Shown: positions 35,978 to 45,500, counted from the stretch's first letter. The stretch is DNA of 58,101 bases from an uncultured Prevotella sp. (GCA_934183135.1 CAKPRX010000002.1:1-58101); one strand, 5' to 3'. Numbers and translations: made by a program. Notes: generated by a model not told the origin, from the sequence alone.

Positions 35978-37802
35978 AAATATTCATTTGACATTCGTCA
36001 CACTGGAACTTCAACTCAAAGCGCCGGCCGTCACCCAGGCGCAGGTAAAGAGGCTCGCGCCACTGGGGTTTGCGACCTCCCCGGCGTACACAGTAGCCCA
36101 AGGCGTAGCGCAGACAGTGGCGGCACTGCATAATGAGCGGGCGCGACGTGGGCGAGAGCTCGTAAGCCGGGGCCAAGGGCGAGAGCCCGCGCTGCTGATA
36201 GAAAGCGCGCGCCGACTGGTTAGCTATATTGTACAGATAAGGGTACTGTAGGTACTCGCGCTGCCAGCCACGCGACAAGAGGGCTCCATCTGGCCGAGGG
36301 CTGACAGCCGGAGACTCGCAGGAGACATCGGAAGTAGTCTGCTGCAACTGTTCGACGAGCATACGGCGCAAGTCGGACAGCAGACTGGATGGGATAAACA
36401 GCCCGTCGGCCCCATCGGCTATGGTAAGGCGACCTAAGGTGTAGGGGGTGTTGCCCAACTTGGACAGCTGGCGCACGATATTGTCGTGCTGACTGGTGCG
36501 GGCCTCCTGGTGGTCGAACGCCACCTCGGCCCGAGCCTGCTGCGCCTGCAAGACAAAACCCGTGGGCGACAGCGAGAGGATCATGTCTATCGGTACCTTG
36601 CGCTCGGCTGCCCTGCCGGCCAGCACCTTACCAAAGGCCACATCATTGTTGCGGTACAGGGCCATGCCCGGACGGAGCATCGGCGGCATCTTCTGGGGAA
36701 AGAGGCGGTTGCCCTCGGCACGGTTCACCCGAAAGCCCTCCAGCTCATGGTCGGCATTGATGAAGCAGAGGCCATCGCCATTGGCAAAGTCTGCTACACC
36801 GGCCACGCTGAATGAGTTGCCGCGCAGCTCCTTGACCCGGCCCACATACTCGCCCATGGCCTTGGGTGTGTCGAAGCTGGCAATGTCAGGCTGGCGCCCA
36901 TTTAGGAAGTAGTGGGTATAGCCACGGTTGAAAGTCTTATGAAGATTGGGCTCGAAGCGATACTCCACCCGACCACGCGAAGCCCGGCAGTAGTCGTGAG
37001 GGCGGCTGGCCACCAGCCGGTCCAGGCGGCGCGAGTAGGCAGCCACTACGTTCTTGACATAGTCAGCATCCTTCAGGCGGCCTTCGATTTTAAAAGAGCA
37101 GGCACCAGCATCAGCCAACTGCTCAAGAGCATCTATCTGACAGAGGTCTCTGAGCGAGAGCAGATGACGCTGATGCTCTATCTCGCGTCCGTCGGCATCA
37201 ATGAGGTCGAACTTGAGGCGACAGAACTGAGCACACTCGCCCCGGTTGGCACTACGGCCAAAGCAGTACTGCGACGCATAGCATACGCCGGAATAGCTCA
37301 CACAGAGCGCCCCGTGGACAAACACCTCGAGCTCAAGGTCGGGGGTGGCCTGGTGTATGGCCTGTATCTCGTCGGCCGCCAACTCGCGGGCCAATACTAC
37401 CCTGCTGAACCCCAACGAGCGTAGCCACAGCGCCTTGTCGGCCGTCCGCGTATCGCACTGGGTTGATGCGTGTAGCGGCAAGGCCACTCGCCCCACAAGC
37501 CCCATGTCCTGTACGAGTATGGCGTCAGCCCCGGCCTGGCGCAGGCTTTCGGCCAGCGTCAAGGTGTCGGCCAGCTCGCTGTCGTAGATAATGGTGTTAA
37601 GCGTCACGTACACCTTGGCACCAAAGACATGGGCATAGCGACACAGGGCGGCAATGTCCTCTACCGAGTTGCCGGCAGCCGCACGGGCCCCGAAGCGCGC
37701 CGCCCCGATATATACGGCATCGGCCCCGCAGTCGATGGCTGCGATACCACATTCTAAGTTCTTGGCTGGAGCCAACAGTTCGAGTTTTCTCATACTTGTC
37801 AT
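35964..37802 (-). CDS. U32 family peptidase / RlhA-like protein
   Basis: 612 residues from the ATG at 37802, which shares a base with the metA stop (TGATG); a GTG one codon earlier is possible. The family signature EVFVHGALCVSYSGVCYASQ is at about 163-182, with the four Cys that bind the iron-sulfur cluster in and around GECAQFCRLKFDL, and SFKIEGRLKDADYV. Length and the C-terminal extra domain fit the RlhA/TrhP group, now linked to prephenate-dependent 5-hydroxycytidine or hydroxyuridine formation in RNA rather than proteolysis. The C-terminus has a second Cys set (CRHCLRYALGYC, CDEC). Confidence 0.88.
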   Translation of the reverse strand: MTSMRKLELLAPAKNLECGIAAIDCGADAVYIGAARFGARAAAGNSVEDIAALCRYAHVFGAKVYVTLNTIIYDSELADTLTLAESLRQAGADAILVQDMGLVGRVALPLHASTQCDTRTADKALWLRSLGFSRVVLARELAADEIQAIHQATPDLELEVFVHGALCVSYSGVCYASQYCFGRSANRGECAQFCRLKFDLIDADGREIEHQRHLLSLRDLCQIDALEQLADAGACSFKIEGRLKDADYVKNVVAAYSRRLDRLVASRPHDYCRASRGRVEYRFEPNLHKTFNRGYTHYFLNGRQPDIASFDTPKAMGEYVGRVKELRGNSFSVAGVADFANGDGLCFINADHELEGFRVNRAEGNRLFPQKMPPMLRPGMALYRNNDVAFGKVLAGRAAERKVPIDMILSLSPTGFVLQAQQARAEVAFDHQEARTSQHDNIVRQLSKLGNTPYTLGRLTIADGADGLFIPSSLLSDLRRMLVEQLQQTTSDVSCESPAVSPRPDGALLSRGWQREYLQYPYLYNIANQSARAFYQQRGLSPLAPAYELSPTSRPLIMQCRHCLRYALGYCVRRGGRKPQWREPLYLRLGDGRRFELKFQCDECQMNIYAEE

Positions 37803-38710
37803 CACTTGCTTACGGATGCGGCCGGCGCCACGTAATACTGTACCCAGTTGTTATAGAATAAGGTAGCCGCCGAGCGCCAGGTGGCCTGCGGCTGGCAGGC
37901 CGGATTATCGTAGGGATAATAGTGCTGTGGAATGTCTACGTCGTCGCGCTTACCCAAGTCGCGGTGATACTCATTGCCCAGCGTCCAGACTGGATATTCC
38001 AAGTGGCCGAGTACATAGAACTCATGGCCATGGCTGGAAGCTACGATAGACACCCCCGCCTCGGGCGAGTGGGCTATCACGTCGATGCCCGGGGTGGCCT
38101 CTACATCGGCCGAGCTTATCTCGGTATGCCTGCTGTTGGGCATGCGGAACACATCGTCCATCCCGCGGAAGATGGGCAGTCCTCCGCTGCTCGGCAAGGT
38201 GTCAAACACGCCGAAGCGCTTGGTGGGAAGAAGATGTTTGGGTATGGCGTAGTAATGGTAGAGGGCAGCCATGGCTCCCCAGCATAGGTATAAGGTGCTG
38301 CGCACATGCGTACGGGCCCAGTCGAGTATTCCGGTCAGCTCCGTCCAGTAGTCTACCGCCTCGTAGGCCATGGTCTCTACCGGGGCACCCGTCACGATGA
38401 GTCCATCCAGCGGCTGGGTCATCAGGATGTCGGCAAACTCGTAGTACCTGTCCATGTGCCCGGGTGGCACGTGGGTAGCTACATGGCTGCGCAGCTTCAT
38501 CCACTTCAGGTCGATGGTCAGCGCCGAGTACGAGAGCATACGTACAATATCGGTCTCGGTCTCTATCTTCTGCGGCATCAGGTTTAGCACCGCTATACGT
38601 ATCGGAGTACCGTGGCCCGTGGCCTCCTTACCGTCAGTAAGGGCGAGGGGGATGTTTTCGGCGGCAAGGGTGGATATGGCGGGAAACCCGGAGGGCAGTA
38701 TCAACGGCAT
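37802..38710 (-). CDS. metA: Homoserine O-acyltransferase (MetA), predicted acetyl-specific
   Basis: 302 residues. It activates homoserine for methionine synthesis. Nucleophile Cys143 (YLCWGAMAAL), His236 and Glu238 (GHLEY) and the VTGAPVE loop are present. MetA proteins were named succinyltransferases, but the residue after GAP-V (Glu112 here, Glu111 in the Bacillus cereus enzyme) is the one reported to select acetyl-CoA, with Gly in the succinyl type; so homoserine O-acetyltransferase activity is predicted. First gene of an overlapping trio with the U32 peptidase and the zinc-ribbon lipoprotein. I see no SAM riboswitch in the short leader. Confidence 0.95.
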   Translation of the reverse strand: MPLILPSGFPAISTLAAENIPLALTDGKEATGHGTPIRIAVLNLMPQKIETETDIVRMLSYSALTIDLKWMKLRSHVATHVPPGHMDRYYEFADILMTQPLDGLIVTGAPVETMAYEAVDYWTELTGILDWARTHVRSTLYLCWGAMAALYHYYAIPKHLLPTKRFGVFDTLPSSGGLPIFRGMDDVFRMPNSRHTEISSADVEATPGIDVIAHSPEAGVSIVASSHGHEFYVLGHLEYPVWTLGNEYHRDLGKRDDVDIPQHYYPYDNPACQPQATWRSAATLFYNNWVQYYVAPAASVSK

Positions 38711-38761
38711 AATAATCTATTTAAATAATGTGTACAAACGGCGCGACACCATTTGTCGCTG

Positions 38762-38792
38762 CAAAAATAGCAAAATAAGTTGATAAAGCAAA
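38762..38792 (-). promoter_or_regulatory. Promoter of the metA operon
   Basis: Minus strand: TTTG (38792-38789), 19-nt spacer, TATTTTTG (38769-38762). The -33 box shares its last base with the terminator of the upstream M13 gene. A small hairpin (38743-38759, 5-bp arms) lies in the leader. Confidence 0.75.
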
Positions 38793-38820
38793 GGGCTGCC
38801 AAATATTTTTTGGCAGCCCT
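38792..38820 (-). terminator. Terminator of the M13 peptidase gene
   Basis: A 12-bp stem (38792-38803 with 38809-38820), 5-nt loop, followed on the minus strand by TTTGCTTT. Confidence 0.85.
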
Positions 38821-38851
38821 AATACTATCTATGTTTTCCCTAATGAAGGTG

Positions 38852-40885
38852 TTACCAGAGGTCCAGACGGTTAGCCTTGGGAATGAAGAGCTTGTCGCCC
38901 TCCTTGACGCCGAAAGCCTCGTACCAGGCATCGATGTGAGGCAGGGCTCCGTTAACACGCCACTCGCCGAGCGCATGAGGGTCGCGCTTTACGCGGTTGC
39001 GTATCTCCTGGTCGGTAATGTTCTGGCCCCACACGCCGGCATAAGCGATAAAGAAGCGCTGGTCGGCGGTAAAGCCGTCCTTGACCTTGAGGGGCTTGTG
39101 GGCGGTAGCATTACGGTAAGCGTTGAACGCTACCTGCAAGCCACCATGGTCAGCCAGGTTCTCGCCCAGTGTAAAGCGGCCGTTGGCATGGAGGTCGGGC
39201 AGCACCTTGATGTTGCTGAAGAAGTCGGCATACATATCGGCACGCTTCTTGAAACCTGCAGCGTCCTGGGCAGTCCACCAGTCCTTCAGGTTGCCGTCGG
39301 CATCGTACTGGCGACCCTGATCGTCAAATCCGTGGGTCATCTCGTGACCGATAACCACGCCGATAGCTCCGTAGTTGAACGCCTCATCGGCCTTGGGGTC
39401 GAAGAAGGGATACTGCAGGATGCCTGCGGGGAAGCATATCTCATTGGTAGTAGGATTGTAGTAAGCATTGACGGTCTGGGGGGTCATAAACCACTCGTCG
39501 CGGTCAACGGGCTTGCCGGCCTTGTCGGCAATATGCTTGTCGTGGGCAAACTTACGGCAAGCCATCACATTGTCGTAGAAACTCTTAGAGGGGTCGATGA
39601 TGAGCTGGCTGTAGTCGGTCCACTTGTTGGGATAGCCTATCTTGACATAGAACTTGTCCAACTTGCGGTGGGCGTTGGCCTTGGTCTCCTCGCTCATCCA
39701 CGACTGGGCATCGATACGCTGTCCTAAAGACACCTGGAGGTTCTTGACCAACTGCTCCATAATCTTCTTAGACGACTCGGGGAAGTAACGCCGGGCATAG
39801 ATACGGCCCAAGGCTTCGCCCATCTGGGCCTCTACCTGGTTGGTGGCACGCTTCCAGAGCGGGAAGTCTTCCTTGCGGCCGCTCATGGTCTTGCCGAAGA
39901 AGTCAAAGTTGGCCTCGCGGATGGCATCGGTAAGATAACCGGTCGAGCTCTGTATGACGTTCCACTCCATGAGCGCCTGCAACTCGTCGGCAGTCTGCAG
40001 CGCCATCAGTTTGTCCAGTCCGGCCATAAAGGAGGGCTGCCCCACGATGAGCGTGTCTATATACTCGCGCTTAATGCCCTCGGCCTGGGCCAGCTGGGCC
40101 AACGGTATGTCGGGATAAGCCGCCTCGAACTCGGCCAGGGTCATCTTGTTATAGTTGGCCTGCGGGTCGCGCAGCTCGGTAGCACTCTTGGAGATGAGCG
40201 CTATCAGCGTTTCCTGTCGGAATACGGCGTCGGCCTTGCGCTGGGCATCGGCCTGGCTGAAGCCGTAGAGGCCAAACATGCGGGCGATGTGCTTGCGGTA
40301 AGCCTGGCGGATAGCTACCGTAGCCGAGTCGTTGTTGATATAATAGTCTTTCTGGCCCAGGGTCATGCCGCCCTGCGAGACAGAGAAGATATTCATGCTC
40401 ACGTTCTTGTCGTCAGCACTGAAGTAAGAGCCGAACTGTACACCATAGCCCCGGTCGGCATATTTAAGCTGCAACTGGCGCAGGGCAGCCACGGTGTGGG
40501 CGCCCTCTATATCGTCGAGTACCGGTTTGACAGGGGCGATGCCCTCGCGGTTACGGCGGTCTACATCCAGGGCCATACGGTAGAAGTCAGACAGCTTCTG
40601 CTCGATGGTACCGTTCTTGTAGTGCTTCTTCTGCAGGTCGCCCAGGATGCTGTTGATACGCTTGTTGTTATTTTCCTGCAGCTGGTCGAAGCTGCCGAAA
40701 CGGCTGTAAGCAGCCGGAAGCGGATTATTCTTCTGCCAGCCGCCCGTGGCGAAGCGGTAGAAATCGTCAGCAGGTTTGACGGCCGTGTCCAAGTTGGACA
40801 TGACGAGTCCCGACTTATTCTGTCCCATGCCCACAAGGGGTGCCGACACCATGAGAACCATCGGAATGAATTGTTTCATTTTCAT
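38852..40885 (-). CDS. pepO: M13 family metallopeptidase (PepO/neprilysin-like)
   Basis: 677 residues from the ATG at 40885 (a GTG two codons upstream is possible). Signal peptide ends near VGMGQ. The N-terminal M13 domain has RFATGGWQKNNPLP and SFDQL; the catalytic domain has NAYYNPTTNEICFPAGIL, zinc motif HEMTH (His and Glu at about 514-518) and the third ligand in GENLADHGG about 60 residues later. The C-terminus ends RLDLW, replacing the usual CxVW. It is a zinc oligopeptidase of the periplasm or outer surface. Flanked by its own terminator. Confidence 0.95.
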   Translation of the reverse strand: MKMKQFIPMVLMVSAPLVGMGQNKSGLVMSNLDTAVKPADDFYRFATGGWQKNNPLPAAYSRFGSFDQLQENNNKRINSILGDLQKKHYKNGTIEQKLSDFYRMALDVDRRNREGIAPVKPVLDDIEGAHTVAALRQLQLKYADRGYGVQFGSYFSADDKNVSMNIFSVSQGGMTLGQKDYYINNDSATVAIRQAYRKHIARMFGLYGFSQADAQRKADAVFRQETLIALISKSATELRDPQANYNKMTLAEFEAAYPDIPLAQLAQAEGIKREYIDTLIVGQPSFMAGLDKLMALQTADELQALMEWNVIQSSTGYLTDAIREANFDFFGKTMSGRKEDFPLWKRATNQVEAQMGEALGRIYARRYFPESSKKIMEQLVKNLQVSLGQRIDAQSWMSEETKANAHRKLDKFYVKIGYPNKWTDYSQLIIDPSKSFYDNVMACRKFAHDKHIADKAGKPVDRDEWFMTPQTVNAYYNPTTNEICFPAGILQYPFFDPKADEAFNYGAIGVVIGHEMTHGFDDQGRQYDADGNLKDWWTAQDAAGFKKRADMYADFFSNIKVLPDLHANGRFTLGENLADHGGLQVAFNAYRNATAHKPLKVKDGFTADQRFFIAYAGVWGQNITDQEIRNRVKRDPHALGEWRVNGALPHIDAWYEAFGVKEGDKLFIPKANRLDLW

Positions 40886-40924
40886 TGTCACTATATCTAT
40901 AATAATGTGTAATCTGTTAACGGC

Positions 40925-42877
40925 CTATGCCTGCTGCAGAGCCTCCAGCTGCTCGGACAGCACCATCCACTGCTCGCTGGCACGGTCCAGGGCCTGACGG
41001 GTGGTGGTGTACTCGGTTACCAGGGTCATGTCCGACGCGTTCTGGGGCTGCATGAGCAGCGTGTCCAGTTCCTTGAGCCGGGCCTCCATCTTGGCTATGT
41101 CGCGCTCGCAGTCCTCTACGGCCCGCTGGGCCTTGCGCAGCCGTTTCTGCTGTTCCTTGTGCTCGACATACGACTGCTTGGAGGGTGCAGGCTGCTCTGG
41201 CGACGGCTGGGGCGACGGTGCGGGGGCTGTCCCCGACGGTCCCTGGCCGTTGAGCGCCTCGTGGATGGTCTCGGCGTTGTGGGCGCGCAGATAGTCGTAG
41301 ATGCCGCCAAGATGCTCGCGCACATGGCCCTGGCCGAACTCATAGACCTTGGTGACCAGCCCGTCGAGAAATTCGCGGTCATGACTTACTATGATGGCCG
41401 TGCCGTCAAAGGCGCGGATGGCCTCCTTGAGCACGTCTTTCGAGGGCATGTCCAGGTGATTGGTAGGCTCATCCAGTATGAGCAGGTTGACCGGTTCCAG
41501 CAACAGCCGTATCATGGCCAGGCGGCTCCGCTCGCCTCCGCTCAGTACCCGCACTTTCTTCTCAGACACTTCGCCGCCAAACATGAAGGCACCGAGCAGG
41601 TCATTGATCCTGAGGCGCATGTCGCCCGTGGCCACGCGGTCTATGGTGTCGTAGATACTGAGGTTCTCGTCCAGCAGCTGGGCCTGGTTCTGGGCGAAAT
41701 AGCCTATCTGGACATTGTGGCCCACCTTCAGGGTTCCGTCGAAGTGTATTTCGCCCATGATACACTTGACGAGGGTCGACTTGCCTTCGCCGTTCTTACC
41801 CACGAAAGCCACTTTCTCGCCACGCTTGATAGTGAGGCTGACACCGGAGAAGACCACATGGTCGCCGTAAGCCTTGCGGACATCGTCGCAGATAACGGGA
41901 TAGTCGCCGCTACGCAGACAGGGCGGAAATTTGAGGTGCATGGCCGAGTTGTCGACCTCGTCGACCTCGATGGGCACTATCTTAGCCAGCTGCTTGATAC
42001 GGCTCTGTACCTGGACAGACTTAGTGGGCTTGTAGCGAAAGCGCTCGATGAAGTCCTTGATGTCGGCTATCTCCTTCTGCTGGTTCTCGTAGGCACGTAG
42101 CTGCTGTTCGCGCCGCTCGGCACGCAGCACTACGTACTGGTCGTACTTGACCTTGTAGTCCTCGATATGCCCACAGGTTATCTCGATGGTCCGGGTGGTG
42201 ACGTTGTTGATAAAGGCCCGGTCATGGCTTACCAGCACCACTGCCTTGGCCGACTGGGCCAGAAACTGTTCCAACCACTGTATGCTCTCGATGTCCAGGT
42301 GGTTAGTGGGCTCGTCGAGCAGCAGCACATCGGGTTGCTGCAGCAGTATCTTGGCCAGCTCGATGCGCATGCGCCACCCTCCCGAGAACTCGCGCGTGGG
42401 CCGGTCGAAGTCGCTCCGCTGAAAGCCCAGTCCGGTAAGGGTGCGTTCCAGGGCGGCCTCGTAGTTATCGCCGCCCAGCATCATGTAGCGGTCGTGCTCC
42501 AGGGTAAACTTCTCGACCAGCTGGGCATAGCTGTCGCTCTCGTAGTCGGTCCGGTCGGCCATCTCCTGCTGCATGCGCTCTATGCGGGCCTTCATGCGGG
42601 TGGTCTGGGCAAACGCCTTGCGCGCCTCCTCGACCACGGTGGTGTCGTCGGCCAGCTTCATAACCTGCGGAAGGTACCCTATGGTGGTATCGTTGGGTAT
42701 GGCCACGGTACCGGCCGTGGGCTTCTGCAGGCCACACAGTATTTTGAGCATAGTAGACTTTCCGGCCCCGTTCTTTCCTACCAGGGCGATGCGGTCGCGG
42801 TCATTGATGACAAAGCTCACGTCATGGAACAGTGGGCGGGCACTGAACTCGACGCTGAGGTTTTCTATCGAAATCAT
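40925..42877 (-). CDS. ABC-F family ATP-binding protein
   Basis: 650 residues with two ABC domains and no membrane segment. Walker A GKNGAGKST (first) and GKNGEGKST (second), signatures SGGWRMR and SGGERSRLA, Walker B LLLDEPTNHLD and LILDEPTNHLD; an inter-domain linker with the charged YKVKYDQYVVLRAERREQQ helix; a C-terminal coiled coil from about 560 after a Pro-rich stretch. This matches the Uup/YfmR-type of ABC-F proteins, which act on ribosomes to relieve stalling; some relatives give antibiotic resistance. deoD lies 89 nt upstream in the same direction. Confidence 0.94.
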   Translation of the reverse strand: MISIENLSVEFSARPLFHDVSFVINDRDRIALVGKNGAGKSTMLKILCGLQKPTAGTVAIPNDTTIGYLPQVMKLADDTTVVEEARKAFAQTTRMKARIERMQQEMADRTDYESDSYAQLVEKFTLEHDRYMMLGGDNYEAALERTLTGLGFQRSDFDRPTREFSGGWRMRIELAKILLQQPDVLLLDEPTNHLDIESIQWLEQFLAQSAKAVVLVSHDRAFINNVTTRTIEITCGHIEDYKVKYDQYVVLRAERREQQLRAYENQQKEIADIKDFIERFRYKPTKSVQVQSRIKQLAKIVPIEVDEVDNSAMHLKFPPCLRSGDYPVICDDVRKAYGDHVVFSGVSLTIKRGEKVAFVGKNGEGKSTLVKCIMGEIHFDGTLKVGHNVQIGYFAQNQAQLLDENLSIYDTIDRVATGDMRLRINDLLGAFMFGGEVSEKKVRVLSGGERSRLAMIRLLLEPVNLLILDEPTNHLDMPSKDVLKEAIRAFDGTAIIVSHDREFLDGLVTKVYEFGQGHVREHLGGIYDYLRAHNAETIHEALNGQGPSGTAPAPSPQPSPEQPAPSKQSYVEHKEQQKRLRKAQRAVEDCERDIAKMEARLKELDTLLMQPQNASDMTLVTEYTTTRQALDRASEQWMVLSEQLEALQQA

Positions 42878-42966
42878 TATGGTATGAATACACAGGATGC
42901 CTGCCCAGTCCTACCGCCGTGGACGACGGCCGGGCCGGGTGAGGCGCTTGTCTGTAAAAGTATGTC

Positions 42967-43683
42967 TTATAACACGATGGCACTCTCGAGGGCCAGTGTC
43001 ATCATCTTGGTAAACGAGTTCTGCCTCTCCTCGGCCGAGAGCTCGGTGTGGTCTACGAACGAGTCGCTGATGGTAAGTATGCAGGCAGCGCGCTTGTTCA
43101 GCATGTGCGCATTGTGGAACAGGGCAAAGCTCTCCATCTCCACGCAGTCTGAGCCGGTACGCTCGGCGATGTCCTGCCACGTTCCCTGCGACGGGTCTCC
43201 GTAGAACACGTCGCTGGAGTGAACCACGCAGGGCTTGCACTCTATGGCCAGCTCCTTGGCCTTGGCCTCGATGACCTGGTTGAGCTCCGGACTGGGCAGG
43301 ATGACCCTGTCGGTACATCCGCCCTGTAGGCGGGCGTAGGTAGAGTCGCTCACGGCCGAGCTGGCCAGGGCCACGTCCATTACGTGGAGCCACTCGCGGT
43401 AGCTGCCGGCCGACCCTATACGTATAATGTTGTCTACGTCATAAAAACTGTACAACTCGTACGAGTAGATGCCCATACTGGGCATACCCATGCCGCTGGC
43501 CATGACTGACACGGGGACTCCGTGGTAGAGGCCGGTGTACCCCAGTACGTTGCGTACGGAGGTTACCAGCTTGGGGTTATCGAGAAAAGTGTCTGCGATA
43601 AACTTGGCGCGCAGGGGGTCGCCCGGCATCAGTACGGTCTTGGCAAAGTCGCCCTTGGCGGCTGAAATGTGCGGTGTAGCCAT
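42967..43683 (-). CDS. deoD: Purine-nucleoside phosphorylase
   Basis: 238 residues, hexameric DeoD type. Phosphate and ribose site motifs: MPGDPLRAKFIA near the N-terminus, RIGSAGSYREWLHV, and VEMESFALFHNA with the Met-Glu that bind ribose; the catalytic Asp is in TISDSFVDH. It splits purine ribo- and deoxyribonucleosides to the base and sugar 1-phosphate for salvage. Confidence 0.96.
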   Translation of the reverse strand: MATPHISAAKGDFAKTVLMPGDPLRAKFIADTFLDNPKLVTSVRNVLGYTGLYHGVPVSVMASGMGMPSMGIYSYELYSFYDVDNIIRIGSAGSYREWLHVMDVALASSAVSDSTYARLQGGCTDRVILPSPELNQVIEAKAKELAIECKPCVVHSSDVFYGDPSQGTWQDIAERTGSDCVEMESFALFHNAHMLNKRAACILTISDSFVDHTELSAEERQNSFTKMMTLALESAIVL

Positions 43684-43783
43684 ATCTATTGTTATTAGAA
43701 TTGTTAGTAATCAGCTCGTTATATATAGTCCGAGACGCCCCTGCGACAACCCGCATGGGGGCCGTCATACCGACTATCGGCTA

Positions 43784-43791
43784 CAAAAGTA
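43784..43791 (-). promoter_or_regulatory. Candidate -7 element, deoD
   Basis: TACTTTTG on the minus strand, giving a leader of about 95 nt. Confidence 0.5.
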
Positions 43792-43926
43792 CGCTTTTTT
43801 CTTGAAAAAGCACGCATAAAAAGGATTTTATCTTATCTGCCCTCGGGCTTACGGTGGCTCCTACGCGCGTATATATAATAAGGTGTAGGGAGAGCGCCAC
43901 GGCCAAACCGCGCAAGGGCCCCTGAC

Positions 43927-44778
43927 CTACCCCAGCAGCCCTTCCTGCTGGCAGAACCGCTCGCCCAGGCGATAGCCCTCTTCATAGAGGGCCTCTAACT
44001 TGGCCGTATCTTTCTCTATACGGTCTACCTCAACGGGGCGCTCGGGGCGTATACACACCACGCGGCCCTCGGCCTCGGCCTGCTCCACATAGGCCAGCTG
44101 CTCATTGTAAGCCTCGAGCCGACGGCTCAGGACGACGCGCAGCCGGGGATAGTTCTTGTAGACGAAATGGGGTATCTTGTGGTCGCGGCCTGTCTTACGG
44201 TAACCGCGGTTGCGTGTCAGTATCAGCACATTGCGCTTATAGCCCAGCCCCTCGGCGTGGCGCAGGGGGATGGAGTCTACGATGCCGCCGTCGAGCATAG
44301 GGATGCCGTCGACCATGACTATCTTGCTCACGTAGGGCAGACTGCTCGACGCCTTGACGATGTCCAGGGCGCGCTGGCGGTCGTGGGTCTCGCTGAGATA
44401 CATAGCCCGGCCGGTAAGGCAGTTGGTGGTAACCATCTCGAAGCGGTCCGCGTACCTGAAGTAGGTGTCAAAGTCAAAGGGGATGAACTCATTGGGAAAC
44501 TTGTCGTAGAGCAGCTTACGGTCGAAGATGCACCCCTGGGTAACCAGATGGCGCAGGCCGATGTAGTGATAGCGGGCCAGGTAGTCTATGTTGGAGATAC
44601 GCGCCCGGCGGGGCTGACGGCTGATGTACGACATGCCATTGCAGGCTCCGGCCGACACGGCCACGACGTAGGGGAAGTAGAGCTGATGGACCATAAAGGC
44701 ATCGAGCACCCCACTGGTAAACACGCCGCGCATACCGCCGCCCTCTAACACTAATCCGGTATTCTCTCCTATCTTCAT
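43927..44778 (-). CDS. Patatin-like phospholipase family protein
   Basis: 283 residues from the ATG at 44778 (MKIGENTGLVLEGGGMRG), chosen because a -7 element sits within the longer frame. Patatin motifs: oxyanion loop GGGMRG at residues 12-17, nucleophile Ser in AVSAGA (the usual GxSxG has Ala for the first Gly), and DGG with the catalytic Asp in PMLDGGIVDSIP. The domain order and length resemble E. coli YjjU. Such enzymes hydrolyse acyl esters of phospholipids; cytoplasmic, no signal. Function in the cell is not established. Confidence 0.88.
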   Translation of the reverse strand: MKIGENTGLVLEGGGMRGVFTSGVLDAFMVHQLYFPYVVAVSAGACNGMSYISRQPRRARISNIDYLARYHYIGLRHLVTQGCIFDRKLLYDKFPNEFIPFDFDTYFRYADRFEMVTTNCLTGRAMYLSETHDRQRALDIVKASSSLPYVSKIVMVDGIPMLDGGIVDSIPLRHAEGLGYKRNVLILTRNRGYRKTGRDHKIPHFVYKNYPRLRVVLSRRLEAYNEQLAYVEQAEAEGRVVCIRPERPVEVDRIEKDTAKLEALYEEGYRLGERFCQQEGLLG

Positions 44779-44804
44779 AAGTTGTCCTGTAGGTTTTACA
44801 GCGG

Positions 44805-44812
44805 CAAAGTTA
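44805..44812 (-). promoter_or_regulatory. Candidate -7 element, patatin gene
   Basis: TAACTTTG on the minus strand. It places the transcription start near 44798, after a possible ATG at 44817, so translation must begin at 44778. Confidence 0.6.
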
Positions 44813-44944
44813 ATCATTTCGGCCGTCTTATCCCCTCTCTGGAGACATAAAAATTAAAGGTAGCAGGGTAAAAAGGCTAAAAAAGCGCGCGGCCCGACTG
44901 CCGGCACTGGCTTGCGCCAAGCCCTATGGCCATCAGCAAAAAAC

Positions 44945-45500
44945 GAGCATAGCCTCTGCCATTAGTTACAGCCATGGCTGAAAACAGTGAAAAACCTTTA
45001 CACCAGACTGTATATTTATGCAAAACGTGCGGCCGTAATGTATAAATATACAGCCGTAACAGCCGTTTTACGGGGCATAAATCCCGGAAAAATTCAACAA
45101 ACCAGGACGATTTTAGAGGTCATCGGGGCCGTTTCGGGGCACCGCGAGGGCCGTAAAAGTAACAGTATTTTACAAAATGGCCGTTTCAGACACCTTTTTA
45201 GCCGCCATTTTCGGCTCTGCCGAGGTCGGTTTTCGGAGTCGCCGCGATGGTCATTTTTTTGCTCGCGATGGTCATTACGATTCTAATGACCATCGCGAGC
45301 GAAAAAATGATGGTTTTCGGGTGGTCTGAAAATTGCCATTTGGGCCACCACCGCCCACCCGGCGAGCGTACAGGCAAAATACAGAAGGCCGAAACGCCAT
45401 CGCCCGACGGCTAAACACCGAAAATGTATATTTATACATTTTCAGAAAAATATTTACGACACGTACCAGCAAACTATCCGTTAGCATGAGGGGCCGCAGG
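44945..45500 (+). repeat. Dispersed intergenic repeat, copy C
   Basis: Full copy in the same orientation as B: GCATAGCCTCTGCC edge, GTGAAAAACCTTTACACC, paired boxes 45005-45022 and 45039-45056, CAACAAACCAGGACGATTTT near 45100, GTAACAGTATTTTACAAAA, direct copy CGCGATGGTCATTTTT, hairpin 45261-45300, palindrome 45421-45442 followed by TTCAGAAAAATATTTACGA and CTATCCGTTAGCAT. It fills most of the gene-free interval 44813-45552 between the patatin and aminopeptidase promoters. Confidence 0.87.
45261..45300. repeat. Hairpin module of repeat copy C
   Basis: A perfect 17-bp inverted repeat GCTCGCGATGGTCATTA / complement around CGATTC, identical over its core to copy B although the flanks have diverged. 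Confidence 0.9.

Noticed and set aside
35964..37802. Collagenase function for the U32 protein
   Set aside because: The historical name is weakly supported; the iron-sulfur Cys pattern fits RNA hydroxylation proteins better.
38711..38762. SAM riboswitch before metA
   Set aside because: The leader is about 45-50 nt with only a 5-bp hairpin; too short and without recognisable SAM-riboswitch motifs.
44779..44817. Upstream start codon for the patatin gene
   Set aside because: It falls upstream of the predicted transcription start set by the TAACTTTG element at 44805-44812.
44945..45500. CRISPR array
   Set aside because: The palindromic modules are few, differ from one another and are not regularly spaced; no cas genes are present.
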